A DNA stretch of 64,000 nucleotides, from positions 4,590,160-4,654,159 of the forward strand of contig CM055275.1 of NCBI GenBank assembly GCA_029237695.1, in the 5' to 3' direction. The position numbers were made by a program, and so were the translations under genes. The notes below the pieces were generated by a model that saw only the letters and a program-made list of their open reading frames with translations, did not search any database and was not told where the DNA came from. This document shows, piece after piece, positions 20,692-31,615 of the stretch. The stretch comes from Conchocele bisecta. Its lineage: Eukaryota; Mollusca; Bivalvia; Lucinida; Thyasiridae. Within the stretch, counting starts at the first letter, position 1. Each line of letters begins with the position of its first letter.

Positions 20692-20920
20692 TCAGTTCAC
20701 AGGTTGAAGTAACGGACCGAGGTCTATAAATACATTAAATATGCCTAAAAGCATCAATACCGGTAAATGAAGAAAAAAAAAAAATTACCCTCTCCATCTA
20801 ATCATATATGATATGATTAGATGGAGGGGGTAAAAAAATTTTTTTCTTCATTTATTGATGCTTTTAGGCATATTTAATGTATTTATAGACCTCGGTCCAT
20901 TACTTCAACCTGTGTTTCAG
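20692..20920. repeat. Large palindrome, arms about 100 bp
   Basis: The left arm (ACAGGTTGAAGTAACGGACC, GAGGTCTATAAATACATTAA, ATATGCCTAAAAGCATCAAT) is mirrored almost perfectly on the right. The centre is GATTAGATGGAGGG-type around TCATATATGATATGA. The few mismatches (ACGG/ATGG, CCGGTA indel) suggest a young or homogenised foldback MITE. Confidence 0.85.
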
Positions 20921-21303
20921 TTATGTCCACATATACTATTTGCAATATGACGAATGATCAATCATTAGAGTTGTGATTGGTGATAGTTTTCGGGTTGACA
21001 TTGTCATTGATTGGCTTAACGTGGCATGTGAGTTAATGTAGTCATTTTGCTTCAATTTGCGTCCATTTCTACATTAATTATCTCAGTTTTCAAAATCTCT
21101 GTAAATTGCTTTCTTCTTTATTTTCTTTCACTGATTTTTTTCGCTTTGCTGACATCTGTGTTCTATTATGAAATTTTTGCATAATATATTATACAATTAT
21201 TGACATTTGATGAGGTGTACACGAGATTTACGGACCTGAGAAAAGTCATATTCACCGAGGCCGATAGCTTCAGGTTGCATCCATTGTTGTTGTTTTGCAA
21301 CAA

Positions 21304-21386
21304 GTCGATGGTCTAGTAACATAAGGTTGTAACTGCTATGCTAAAGCATAGCACTTACAACCTTATGTTACTAGTCCCATCGAAGT
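21304..21386. repeat. Palindrome, arms about 38 bp
   Basis: GATGGTCTAGTAACATAAGG with TTGTAACTGCTATGCT pairs with AGCATAGCACTTACAACC and TTATGTTACTAGTCCCATC. The arm resembles the start of the 13120 region. Confidence 0.8.
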
Positions 21387-21410
21387 GTGAAGTACATGTG
21401 TAAGCTTGTT

Positions 21411-21684
21411 CAGGCGCGGATACAGCGGGTGGGGTCCAGGGGGTCCGGAACCCCCCCTGCTCCCGGCAAAAAAAAAAAAGACGAAAATCTACAATACACG
21501 AATAGTTGGATGACTTTTTTCGTGGCCTAGGTGTTAGGAAATCGCATCTGCGGCGATCTGGCATCTAAATATTTTCTGGGGGAGGACCCCCACACCCCCC
21601 TACTTTACGATTTGCGGAGGTCGGCTATGCCAAATTTTAATTACAGACCCCCCCTGCAATTATTTCTGTATCCGCACCTGTTGT
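21411..21684. mobile_element. Family K MITE (CAGGNGCGGATACAG ends)
   Basis: Left CAGGCGCGGATACAGCGGGT and right CTGTATCCGCACCTG form TIRs. The interior has G/C runs (GGGGGTCCGGAACCCCCC and GACCCCCACACCCCCC). A related arrangement is duplicated at 32803-33200. Confidence 0.7.
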
Positions 21685-21875
21685 TGCTGATTGGATGCTA
21701 CTATTTTAGTTGTTTTGTTAAATTAGCTCGTCGTTGCATCATGTCATGTTTCCGATCAGTGACTCGCGAATAAAGGTCGATATCATATTTAGAATACCAC
21801 TCTCAGTGTGAGACGAGTCCGAGACTGATATTCAGAATATCATATATTTCCGCAATCATGTGACCCTCTATCATT

Positions 21876-22275
21876 TTAGTGGGTGGAAGGTGGGTGCAAG
21901 CGATGGGTAATTTAACGATCGGGGCTCATCCTTACCGGAATTCCGACTGGAGACCTGGTTTGGCCCTCACATACGTCTTGGGCATTTTGTATGTGACAGT
22001 TGAATCTGGTTATACCCCGTATGTGAGTATTACGATTATTCGTAATCCTAATTTAGGGGAAGGGGCCAAGTGACTTTGGTGTGGTATGGACCTGCCACCA
22101 GGTCAGGTTATTCTAATTTCAGGGCTGAATATATTGTTTCTCGATGTAAATATTCAGTTCTGATTTTGGAATTTCCCCCACAATGCAGCAGGTTAAAATG
22201 GGATCGAACCCGTTTGCCCGGCCTTACATGACCTTAGCTGTTGATAGGCCGTTAAACACCAATAAACAAACAAAA
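21876..22275 (+). mobile_element. SINE-2 full-length copy
   Basis: TCTATCATT at 21867-21875 and 22276-22284 form the duplication. Head with GATCGGGGCTCATCCTTACC (B-box-like), body GGTTTGGCCCTCACATACGT, GGCCAAGTGACTTTGGTGTG, CACCAGGTCAGGTTATTCTA, and the 3' part ACCTTAGCTGTTGATAGGCC with an (AAAC)n tail. Confidence 0.85.
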
Positions 22276-22360
22276 TCTATCATTCTATTGGACAATCTCA
22301 TAGGTTGAACTTATCGGTCATATACTAATTAGGTTTGTTAGTGATTTCATATACATGTAT

Positions 22361-22908
22361 ATAATTCCAGCACAAAAATATTTACACAATTCCCTAACAT
22401 ATGATTGGTCCGTTGCAAGTCTCCGTCCAAAATTTATATCCCAGTAAACTCCATGCCGATACAGGTGGATACGGGACTCGACCCCGTTGACCCGTCTGCG
22501 TGTAGACTCCCCGAGGCTTGTACCTCTATGTCAGAAAAGCGGACGTTAAACCCTATTCACTCACTCACTCACTCCATGCCGAACTACTTTCCATAACCGT
22601 CAGGCGCAGTTAAAATAATTCTTAAGAAAACGGAAAATAAACACATTTCCCGCGACTTTTTCATGTTTATATCCCCGATAAATTCAACAAAAAGGCCATT
22701 CATTCCTTATAATTCCAGCATTTGAAATAAATTCATCAAGAAAATGTGTTTATTTTCCGTTTTCTTAAGAATTATTTTAACTGCGCCTCACGGTTACGGA
22801 AAGTACTTCGGCATGGAGTTTACTGGGATATAAATTTTGGACGGAGACTTGCAACGGACCAATCAAATGTTAGGGAATTGTGTAAATATTTTTGTGCTGG
22901 AATTATTA
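22361..22908. mobile_element. Family C palindromic MITE copy 2, with SINE-1 inside
   Basis: Starts ATAATTCCAGCACAAAAATA and ends with its inverse TTTTTGTGCTGGAATTAT. Long arms contain CCTAACATATGATTGGTCCG, CCGTCAGGCGCAGTTAAAAT and GAATGGCC-type centre sequence. A 5'-truncated SINE-1 is inserted in the left arm. Confidence 0.8.
22460..22570 (+). mobile_element. SINE-1, 5'-truncated
   Basis: 111 bp: only the 3' end (CAGGTGGATACGGGACTCGA ... GACGTTAAACCCTATTC and the ACTC tail) flanked by a perfect 12-bp duplication ACTCCATGCCGA (22448-22459, 22571-22582). Truncation with a duplication indicates LINE-machinery insertion. Confidence 0.9.
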
Positions 22909-22930
22909 TGTCAATGACAAAACATTCCAG

Positions 22931-23141
22931 TGGGTAGAAGGTGGGTGCAAGCGATGGGTAATTTAGCGATCGGGGTTCATCCTTACGGAATTCCATTTGG
23001 AGACCTGGTTTGGCCCTCACATACGTCTTTGGCATTTTGTATGTGACAGTTGAATCTGGTTATACCCCTTATGTGAGTATTACGATTATTCGTAATCCAA
23101 TTTTAGGGGAAGGGGCCAAGTGACTGGTTAAACAAACAAAC
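22931..23141 (+). mobile_element. SINE-2, 3'-deleted body
   Basis: Duplication AAACATTCCAG (22920-22930, 23142-23152). The head and first half of the body (to GGGGCCAAGTGAC) are joined directly to a (AAAC)n tail. Confidence 0.85.
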
Positions 23142-23194
23142 AAACATTCCAGAAGGTAATTTACATTTAAAAGTGAACTTATTGAATGATTTAA

Positions 23195-23908
23195 ACCTTT
23201 GAACCCGAAAGCCCGCTATATCGGTTATAGCAAACAGTGCAGATCCAGATGAGCCGGCTCGTAACGAGCCGTCTACGAGCCGTCTCATCAGGATCTGCAA
23301 TGTTTGAAAGTATTTTTCATATTTTTGAGAAAAACAAATACCCCCTTTTTTGTCACGCCCGCTTGCGGAAAGTGCGATATAGTCGGCCGTTTGGCGTGTG
23401 TCCGGTTAAAGTTTTTGGTTAAGTTGTTTGGTTAAGTTGTTTGGTTAAGTTGTTTGGTTAAAGTTTTTGGTTAAGTTCTTTGGTTAAAGTTTTTGGTTAA
23501 GTTCTTTGTTAAAGTTTTTTGGTTAAAGTTTTTTGGTTAAGTTTTTTGGTTAAGTTTTTTGGTTAAAGTTTTTCGTTATACTATATCTCTGCAACTACTT
23601 TGTCCATTACCTTGAAACTTCACATGGGTGTTTATCATCATCTATATTTTCATTCTACCCCCCTCCCGTGCGGCCCCTGTGCCCAATGTCAAGGTCAGAT
23701 TACTTTGAAGTTTTTGGTTAAAGTTTTTGGTTTAAGTTTTTCTTTATACTATATCTTTTTTTTAGTGTCCATGCCTCGCCACAAGGCGCGACATGCAGGC
23801 CGCGGCCATCTAGTATAAATGGAATAGTCTGAAAATCATTTTGCGATGATTGGATTGCTTGCAAAACGAACATATCGCAGCCCATTCAATTACTTAGGGG
23901 TCAAAGGG
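23195..23908. mobile_element. Possible TTAA-flanked element holding a W element
   Basis: TTAA at 23191-23194 and 23909-23912 next to similar inverted ends ACCTTTGAACCC and the inverse of CCCTTTGACCCC. It contains a palindrome with CAGATCCAGATGAGCCGGCT (23228-23310) and element W copy 1. piggyBac-like by target and ends; the match is imperfect. Confidence 0.5.
23352..23814 (+). mobile_element. Element W copy 1 (hairpin-ended)
   Basis: 5' GTCACGCCCGCTTGCGGAAA hairpin, then tandem GGTTAAGTTTTTT/GGTTAAAGTTTTT repeats (23404-23580) and one satellite unit like element D (CTATATCTCTGCAACTACTT, CACATGGGTGTTTATCATCA, CAATGTCAAGGTCAGATTAC). It ends GGCGCGACATGCAGGCCGCG and GCCATCTAGT. Confidence 0.7.
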
Positions 23909-24039
23909 TTAATGTCACATCAGACACCATATTGCTCACAGAGTCGACTTGACATGTTTTCTGTCATCATTCAGTCAGATCTGAAATTTATAACAGTTCT
24001 AGATACTTACTGTCGCGATAGCTTATGTTATATATGCCA

Positions 24040-24493
24040 ATAATTCCAGCACAAAAATATTTACACAATTCCCTAACATTTGATTGGTCCGTAGCAATTC
24101 TCTGTCCAAAATTTATATCCCAGTAAACTCCCACGCCGAACTACTTTCCGTAACCGTCAGGCGCAGTTAAAATAATTCTTAAGAAAACGGAAAATAAACA
24201 CATTTTCTTGATGAATTTATTTAAAATGCTGGAATTATAAGGAATGAATGGCATTTTTGTTGAATTTATCGGGGATATAAACTTGGAAAAGTCGCGGGAA
24301 TACTGGACGAGGCCTTCCAAAAATTACAATTTTCGAAAAAAAATCAAAAAAAAAAAAACAAAAAAAAAAATCTTTTTTTTTTTTGATTTTTTTTTCGAAA
24401 ATTGTAATTTTTTATCGCTTCGTCCAGTATTCCCGCGACTTTTCCAAGTTTATACCCCGATAAATTCCACAAAAAGGCCATTCATTCCTATAA
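24040..24493. mobile_element. Family C palindromic MITE copy 3
   Basis: Starts AATAATTCCAGCACAAAAAT. The middle holds a very long hairpin (about 24238-24490: GGAATGAATGGCATTTTTGT, TATAAACTTGGAAAAGTCGC, GGGAATACTGGACGAGGC, then an A-rich/T-rich centre and the inverse). Its centre differs from copy 4, where the loop is GACGAAGGCCGGAAGGCC. Confidence 0.8.
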
Positions 24494-25755
24494 TATAAAT
24501 AAATTGAATATAAGTTACCTTTATTTCCTGTATTTACATATTTATATAAATTTTCACATATTTCGTCACCATTTATTGCTTTTTTTTGGCATTACAACCA
24601 TGAATATGACACTTACATGTAGCAAACAAAACATTTCCACATTCATGTTTAGCCTCCTGAAACACATAGGAAATAATAATTACAAGCATGATTGTATGAA
24701 TTGGGTATGCTTGTAGGAAATAAGACATCATTTTTGGTGGCCATTTTTGAAAAAAAATCGATTTTTCATCCAAAATATCACCGTTTTTGTTCATGACACA
24801 TAAAATGGCCATAGAAATCACCAGTCTTGGAAAAAATGTGTTTTAATAGGTGTAATATAGGTATTACGAAACCGAAAGTAGACAGCTGGAAAATCACAAG
24901 TTCTACATTATGAATCACGTGATCGGGATATTCCCTCTTACGCGAAGAGTCAAATCGACCGGCAGAAGCTCGTTCAACTTAAAGAAAGAGATTTGTTATG
25001 TGCACCATCTTTGGTTCAATCGTGCATGCTCAATGTATCAACATAAATATCACGTGACACGCGATTCAGAAATTCAAGAAACCTTGAATGGGCTACGTAG
25101 CTCGTTGGTGCAACGCCCCAGGAAACATGATATAAGACCATGTTTCTGGCAGGTATTATTAATATTCATAATCGTAGACGATATGCATATTTAACACACA
25201 AATGCAGTTAAACACATAGTATTATTTGCAGGCCAATGCCTTTAAGCCATTTCATGCTGAGGATACGCCTTTTTTGTTTGTGGAAAATCCTAAATACATT
25301 GTATTTCCTTTATATGAGCTCAGAAATATATGTCTGACCACCATTTGAACCGTCTCGTCGACTGGTTCGACTGATTAAGATTTTATCAAAATTTAAGAAT
25401 GAGCCTTCCTTTTACCTTCCGAAATTTGGTCCATTATTGATTTTATTGCGAGTGAAGATGTCTATGAAGATGTAACAGGGGGATATTTTTTTAAATTTCA
25501 AGAAATAGTGGACCGATTTTCAAAACTTATTTTCAAGCTACCTAGCCACGTTTCAGACTTCAGTTTCAATTTCCAATATTTTTTTGTTTTGTACTCCTCC
25601 CACAGCTTCTTCACCTTCTTCCGCCCCATGGTAAAGTGCCATATACAAATCAGTTTCTCGCAATAAAATTTCACAAAATAAAAAAAGGCTCATTCTTAAA
25701 TTTAATATTATCGAGAAAAAAAATGTGCTTGCATAGTTTAATTATAAATTATCCA
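24494..25755. other. Unassigned region
   Basis: No gene or recognised family. Contains a decayed relative of the ACTCATTTGAACCGTCTCG hairpin at about 25335-25380. The open stretch 24910-25194 lacks any motif and is not called. Confidence 0.35.
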
Positions 25756-26290
25756 TTCTTTGCAAAAACGACACGAGTCTGTGCCAAACTCCCTAGACCA
25801 CCAAATGCAGCTCATGAAGACGCGTTTGCTGCGCCATATTTCATCAAAGTCCGTTTGGAATGGGCGGCGTTGTTGTTGTTGTTGTAACCACGTGATCATG
25901 CACCTTGTACTAGTAGTCTGAAGTAGTATCGCCTCCATTGAGAGCAATTGAATATCGATATCTGAGGGTGATTGTTTGTACAGAAGTTGTGTATATATCA
26001 AGGTGTATGATCACGGGGTCACAACAACAACAATAATGGCTGAAAGTGTTGTTTCCTTAATATGCAACGGATTTTGATGAAATATGGCGCAGCAAACGCG
26101 CCTTAGCGAGCTGCATTTGGCCGTCCCATGAGTTCGGCACATACTTATGTCGTTTTTGTGAAGAATCGATTTCCGTGTCGGACTGACACGGAAATCGATT
26201 CTTCGCAAAAACGACAGAAGTTTGGGCCAAAGTACAGAGACCACCAAATGCAGGTTAACAAGAAGCGTTTGATGCGCCAGATTTCATAAC
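25756..26290. mobile_element. Repeat M with near-perfect central hairpin
   Basis: Blocks TTTGCAAAAACGACACGAGT, GACCACCAAATGCAGCTCAT and GCGCCATATTTCATCAAA occur in both orientations around a hairpin (26147-26217) of TCGTTTTTGTGAAGAATCGA with GTCGGACTGAC centre. GTTGTT/CAACAA microsatellites mark both sides. A decayed copy lies at 35740-35950. Confidence 0.65.
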
Positions 26291-26439
26291 AATCCGTTAC
26301 ATAATAAGGACAAAATAAAAGAATATGTTCTTTGAATCGGAGGGCTTCTGGAAGTTTCAGTACTTGTTGTTGTTGTTGTTGTAACTCTTATATATTGTAG
26401 ATAATGATACGTATGATGGAGTGTACAGAGTTTATTAAA

Positions 26440-26540
26440 CTGCCAATTTGAAATACCGGATTTATTTCCCAGAGCACTCGTTCCTTTGTCGGATTTACAG
26501 ATGTCAAGGGAAATAAATCCGGTATTTCAAAATGGTAGTG
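26440..26540. repeat. Imperfect palindrome
   Basis: TTTGAAATACCGGATTTATT with TCCC is mirrored by GGGAAATAAATCCGGTATTT. Loop about 45 bp. Confidence 0.7.
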
Positions 26541-27122
26541 GAAGAAATTGTATATTACATGCTGTTCGAAAAATGTGAAATTTGAGCTTTGAACTTGAGC
26601 TTATAACGTTGTCAAGTTTGACGTTAGCACATGAATTGTTTCTTCGCCGGAAATGACAGCAAAACATTACGCCAATTACGTTTCACGAACGTCTAGGAGG
26701 AAATATTTCTTTCAAGGAAATAAATCCTACCAGAATCACGGTAAATCACTGGGCAGCATGTAATATATATATATATTTCCTGGTGTTCTTCATATATGCT
26801 ACATGGTGATATAGTTTATATTCCATGTTATTTTGTAACATGTTCACATGCTCTTCATTATCCCCTCGCCGATAGGCTAGAGGCAATATAGCGTTAGCCC
26901 ATGTACGTACGTTTTCAGTTTTCAATAACTTATGAAGCAATTCACAGATTTTGACAATAGTTTACCACAATGTGTGTCTGGGAATGGTGCTTTGTTTTGC
27001 ATACGACCCACGTCCGACCACCAAAGAGCAAGGCCACTGAGGACTGTTTGTAAGGCTTTATGTAATTCATGTATAAAAAAATGTAAATATTTTTCTGCAT
27101 TTTTTCTCATTTCGCATCAAAA
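26541..27122. other. Unassigned region
   Basis: No supported gene or recognised repeat. A short TA microsatellite occurs at about 26761-26775. Confidence 0.35.
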
Positions 27123-27192
27123 GTGTATGTTGTTACCACTCAGTTGAACCGTCTCGGCGAGACGGTTCAACTGAGTGGTAACAACATACACT
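27123..27192. repeat. Stand-alone perfect hairpin related to composite module c
   Basis: AGTGTATGTTGTTACCACTC, AGTTGAACCGTCTCGG and the exact inverse. It differs from module c at 14785 at several positions, but both arms carry matching changes. Confidence 0.85.
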
Positions 27193-27294
27193 TTGAGCGG
27201 GTAGCGAACCAACCTGTCGTGTTCGTTCGTGTGTGCACTTACATGCTGACCCCACTGTATAAGGCATATGTGTTAAAATTGTTTTTATGCCACC

Positions 27295-27616
27295 AGGTTT
27301 CGAAGAAACGGGTGGCATATAGTGTTTGGACCGTCCATCTGTCCGTCCGTCTGTCCGAGCAACCAAGGGTGTACAAGGGGCCATGGAGCGGAGTATAACA
27401 CAAAAGAATCCTTTGATTTATTCCGTATGGCCCCTTGTTCTATTGTTTACAAGGGGCCATCTCTTTGATCTAGAACAATGGAAATGGCCCCTTGTTCACT
27501 ATTGGTCGTCCGTCCGTCCATCTGTCCGTCAGTCACACTTTTCGGTTAACAATTTTGTCACAGTTTCTCAAATATGCTGCAGGTGGCATCCGCGTTCGAC
27601 AGACGCATTTCTTGTT
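27295..27616 (+). mobile_element. Element X (hairpin-ended)
   Basis: 5' hairpin ATGCCACCAGGTTTC / GAAACGGGTGGCAT. The complementary GGTGGCAT recurs at about 27582, followed by a short hairpin (GCGTTCGACAGACGC) and the terminus ATTTCTTGTT. The interior has CGTCCGTCTGTCCG and repeated AAGGGGCCAT blocks. Confidence 0.6.
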
Positions 27617-27630
27617 GTTGTTGTTTTTTT

Positions 27631-27979
27631 CGAGCCCGCTTGCGGAAAGCGAGACATAGTGATCACAATGACGTCCGGGTGTCCATGCGTGCGTCAGTCC
27701 GTCCGTCTAAAATATGCGTTAACGTTTTTAAATATCTTATATCTCTGCAGTCCTAAGTCACATTGACTTGAAACGTCAAATGCTTATTAGTCATCATCCA
27801 TATATTCATTCTGTGTCGCACTCGTGCGGCCCCCTGTGCCCCAAGGTCAATGTCAAATGACTTTCAAATTTTCGTTAAAGCTTTTACATACATATACCTT
27901 AATTCAAACTTCAAATACATATTCTCTGAGACCATCAAATGTCTCGGCGGGCTCGATATATGGGCCGCGACCATCTGGT
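27631..27979 (+). mobile_element. Element W relative
   Basis: 5' CGAGCCCGCTTGCGGAAAGC, 3' GCGGGCTCG, ATATATGGGCCGCGACC and ATCTGGTTTTT. Interior CTTATATCTCTGCAGTCC and CAAGGTCAATGTCAAATGAC resemble a single diverged D/W satellite unit. Confidence 0.6.
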
Positions 27980-27983
27980 TTTT

Positions 27984-28867
27984 GTCGCGCCCGCTTGCGG
28001 AAAGCGCGATATAGTCGGCACTTTGGCGTACGTACGTACGTACGTACGTATGTACGTACGTACGTACGTACGTGTGTCCAGTTAAAGTTTTTGGTTAAGT
28101 TGTTTGGTTAAAGTTTTTGGTTAAGTTCTTTGGTTAACGTTTTTGGTTAAGTTTTTTGGTTAAGTTTTTTGGTTAAAGTTTTTGGTTAAAGTTTTTCGTT
28201 ATACTATATCTCTGCAACTGCTTTGCCCATTACCTTGAAACTTCACATGGGTGTTTATCATCATCTATATTTTCATTCTACCCCCCTCCGTGCGGCTCCT
28301 GTGCCCAATGTCAAGGTCAAATTACTTTGAAGTTTTTGGTTAAGTTTTTTGGTTAAAGTTTTTTGTTATACTATATCTCTGCAACTTATTTGCCCATTAC
28401 CTTGAAACTTCATATGGGTGTTTATCATCATCTATATTTTCATTCTACCCCCCTCCCGTGCGGCCCCTGTGCCCAATGTCAAGGTCAAATTACTTTGAAG
28501 TTTTTGGTTAAGTTATTTGGTTAAGTTTTTTGGTTAAGTTTTGTGGTTAAAGTTTTTGGTTAAGTTTTCTGGTTAAAGTTTTTTGTTATACATACTATAT
28601 CTCTGCAACTGCTTTGCCCATTACCTTGAAACTTCACATGGGTGTTTATCATCATCTATATTTTCATTCTACCTCCCTCCCGTGCGACCCCTGTGCCCAA
28701 TGTCAAGGTCAAATTACTTTGAAGTTTTTGGTTAAGTTTTTTGGTTAAGTCTTTTGGTTAACGTTTTTGGTTTAGTTTTTTGGTTAAGTTTTTCGTTATA
28801 CTATATCTTTTTTTTTAGTGTCCATGCCTCGCCACAAGGCGCGACATGCAGGCCGCGGCCATCCAGT
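27984..28867 (+). mobile_element. Element W copy 2
   Basis: 5' GTCGCGCCCGCTTGCGGAAA, a (TACG)n tract at about 28027-28072, three satellite units of about 200 bp separated by tandem GGTTAAGTTTTTTGGTTAAA tracts, and 3' GGCGCGACATGCAGGCCGCG with GCCATCCAGT. Confidence 0.75.
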
Positions 28868-29084
28868 ATTATCAAGGCTGCCAGCGAGGGGATTATTAGA
28901 GGAAATACATAAAGACAACATATATCTTCCATGCACTCAAATGCAGGTGTTTGTCCATCCGTATGTGTGGCTGGCTGCTGGCCTACTAGCATACTCCAAC
29001 AGTAGCATACTAAGGGTTTAACCATTAGAAGGCGGGAACCGAACATTTGTCGTCTGCTGTTGTTTCTCATTTTGTACGTTCTCT

Positions 29085-29172
29085 AAATAAAAACATGGTT
29101 TGACAGTATTTTAGAATCATTTCCATTGGAAATGATTCTAAAGTATCGTCAAAGCATGTTTTTAGAAGAAAA
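29085..29172. repeat. Palindrome
   Basis: AAAAACATGGTTTGACAGTA, TTTTAGAATCATTTCC and its inverse GGAAATGATTCTAAAGTA with a CATTGGAAATG-like centre. Confidence 0.7.
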
Positions 29173-29285
29173 ATGAAATAAACAGCAGATGACAATTTTA
29201 ATTCAGCTCTGTAAGGGTTTAAGACTGTTATCGCCCCTGATTTAAATAAGGGTAGTCCTGATCATATGCGACATTAAAGCGATGT

Positions 29286-29707
29286 TTATCCCGTCAACAC
29301 AGTGCGTTTGTGCCGTGAAACATTTTTGATATCCAGTCAATACAATTTTTGCATTTTACATCCATTTGTAGGTGTTGATGGGATAAATATAATAGTAGGT
29401 TAGTGCCGTGAATGGGAAAAAATATCTGGCGCGGCACGGAAACGGGATGTGCTCGGCATAGCCTCGCCCATCCCGTTTCCTGAGCCTTGCCAGATATTTT
29501 TTCCCATTCACGGCACTAACCTACTATTCTCTATCTATTTTCCTTATTTCTGAACCAAAGTATATGTTGTGACCACTCATTTGAACCGTCTCGGCGAGAC
29601 GGTTCAAATGAGTGGTCACAACATATACTTCTGATGAGAAATAAAGAAATTCATGAGCCTTGCCGGATATTTTTTCCCATTCACGGCACTAACCTACTAT
29701 TCTCTAT
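29286..29707. mobile_element. Composite palindromic element, copy 3 (a+b+c+b')
   Basis: Modules a, b and c in the order seen at 14491, followed by the right half of a second module b (GAGCCTTGCCGGATATTTTT ... CACTAACCTACTATTCTC). The extra half makes the whole unit look like b-c-b', the mirror of the arrangement at 55013. Confidence 0.8.
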
Positions 29708-29725
29708 GTGTTGGCAGTCTTTATG

Positions 29726-30598
29726 TAAAGGTGCATGCCCACTCAGTAGGCACAAAATATTTGTTATATCAGAGACATCATCTGAGACATTTTTTGGCAA
29801 AATAAACATTCATTCACCATTACCCCACATATTGATTGGCATTACTGTACCTTCTATATCAGACGTAAAGTTCCACACTGATATCAGGGACGATAACCGT
29901 GTTTCCTTAAATTATTAACGGACAAATTACTATTTATACTCTGTATTTATTTTTTGATGTGCACTTATCATACTTTATAAACTGTCGAAAAGATATAATT
30001 CCTCATTTCCATATGAAAATAGCATGATACCACATGAGTCACTATCAGTAAAGTGGGTGGCAGGTGGGAGAATGCGATGGGTAATTTAACGATCGGGGTT
30101 CATCCTTACCGGAATCCCGACTGGAGACCTGGTTTGGCCCTCACATACATCTTTGGCATTTTGTATGTGACAGTCGAATCCGGTTATACCCCTTATAAGA
30201 ATAATCCTACCGGTATTACTTTTAAATAGGGGAAGGGGCCAAGTGACTTTGGTGCGGTATGGACCTGGCACCAGGTCAGGTTATTCTAATTTCAGGGCTG
30301 ATTATGTTGTATCTCGATGTAAATATTCAATTCTGATTTTGGGATATTCCCCCCAATGCAGCAGGTTAAAACGGGATCGAACCTGTTTGCCGGGCCTTAC
30401 ATGACCTTAGCTGTTGATAGGCCGTTAAACACCAATAAACAAACAAACAAACTATCAGTAAAATAAATATATCTGTATAGCGGCCACTCGTAATTTTTAT
30501 AACTGGTGGAATAGTGACACAATTATACACTTAATGTTTAATTCCTATAAAGAACATTTTGTGCCTACTGTGTGGGTATGTACCTTTAAGCAATTTAC
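29726..30598. mobile_element. Family H MITE copy 2, split by SINE-2
   Basis: TIRs TAAAGGTGCATGCCCACTCA and TGTGTGGGTATGTACCTTTA. The interior matches copy 1 (TCATCTGAGACATTTTTTGG, GAATAGTGACACAATTATAC). A SINE-2 lies inside. Confidence 0.85.
30053..30450 (+). mobile_element. SINE-2 full-length copy inside MITE H
   Basis: 398 bp with a perfect 12-bp duplication ACTATCAGTAAA (30041-30052 and 30451-30462) and (AAAC)n tail. Head GGGTGGCAGGTGGGAGAATG, then GATCGGGGTTCATCCTTACC. Confidence 0.92.
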
Positions 30599-30700
30599 AT
30601 GTAGTTAGTAAACTACCACATATGATCACATATTAACCCGGTGGTTGGCAGGTGGGAGCATGCGATGTGTAATTTAACGATCAGGATTCATCCTTACAGG

Positions 30701-31164
30701 GCCCCGTGCAGGCACCGGGGCGGGATCAACTGATCCTGAGAATAGTGCTGCAGTAGCCATTGCTTGTCGTAAAAGGCGACTAAACTGGCTTAACGATTGG
30801 GTTCATACTTTCCGGAACCCACTATACCGGATTTGGCCCTCATGTACATTTTTGGCTTTCTTGTATGTGAGAGTTGAGTCAGGCTATGCCCCATATATAA
30901 AAGTAAGATTAGCGCTAATCCTATTACTTTTAGGGGATGGGATAAATGATGCTGGTGTGGCGAGGGCCTGGCACCAGATCAGGTTGTTCTAATTTCAGGA
31001 CTGAATATATATTTTGATTGTAAATATTGAGTTCTGAAGTTGGGATTTACCCCCCTTGGACAGGTGGATATGGGACTCGACCCCGTTGACCCGTCTGCGT
31101 GTAGACTCCCTGAGGCTTGTACCTCTATGTCAGAAAAGCGGACGTTAAACCCTATTCACTCACT
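30701..31164 (+). mobile_element. SINE-1 full-length copy 2
   Basis: 464 bp with a perfect 12-bp duplication CATCCTTACAGG (30689-30700, 31165-31176). Nearly identical to 12445-12915. Confidence 0.92.
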
Positions 31165-31195
31165 CATCCTTACAGGAAGGAATCTCGGCCGGAGA

Positions 31196-31511
31196 CCTGT
31201 AGCCTATTTCACCAACATTGCAAAGTACATGTATACTTATCTAGCAAAGCATACTTTGAGGGAGAAATTTTCAGTTTAAGGATAAATTTATTAATTTTTA
31301 TTATACTGAATGTATTACATTATCACAGCCATTTTGGCTGTGATAATGTAATAAATTCAGTATAATAATTCTGCATACTTTTAATCATCAAATATATGCA
31401 GTGGTGAGTTCGATATGAAATAACGCATTTTGGCGAAAATGAATGAATACTCACTCAAAGTATACTTTGCTAGATAAGTATACTTTGCAATTTTTATAAA
31501 ATAGGCTCCTA
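31196..31511. mobile_element. Family I MITE copy 2
   Basis: TGTAGCCTATTTCACCAACA and TATAAAATAGGCTCCTA ends. Central hairpin TTATACTGAATGTATTACAT ... around CACAGCCATTTTGGCTGTG. Inserted in the outer SINE-2. Confidence 0.8.
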
Positions 31512-31615
31512 GTTTGGCCCTCATGTACTGCTTTTGGCATTCTTGTATGCGAGTGTTTAATCGGGTTGTACCCCTTGTATGAGTAATATGATTATTCCTA
31601 ATAATATTACTTTTA

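Noticed and set aside
24910..25194. 94-residue open frame
   Set aside because: No recognisable domain, no splice or repeat context; length is expected by chance in 64 kb.
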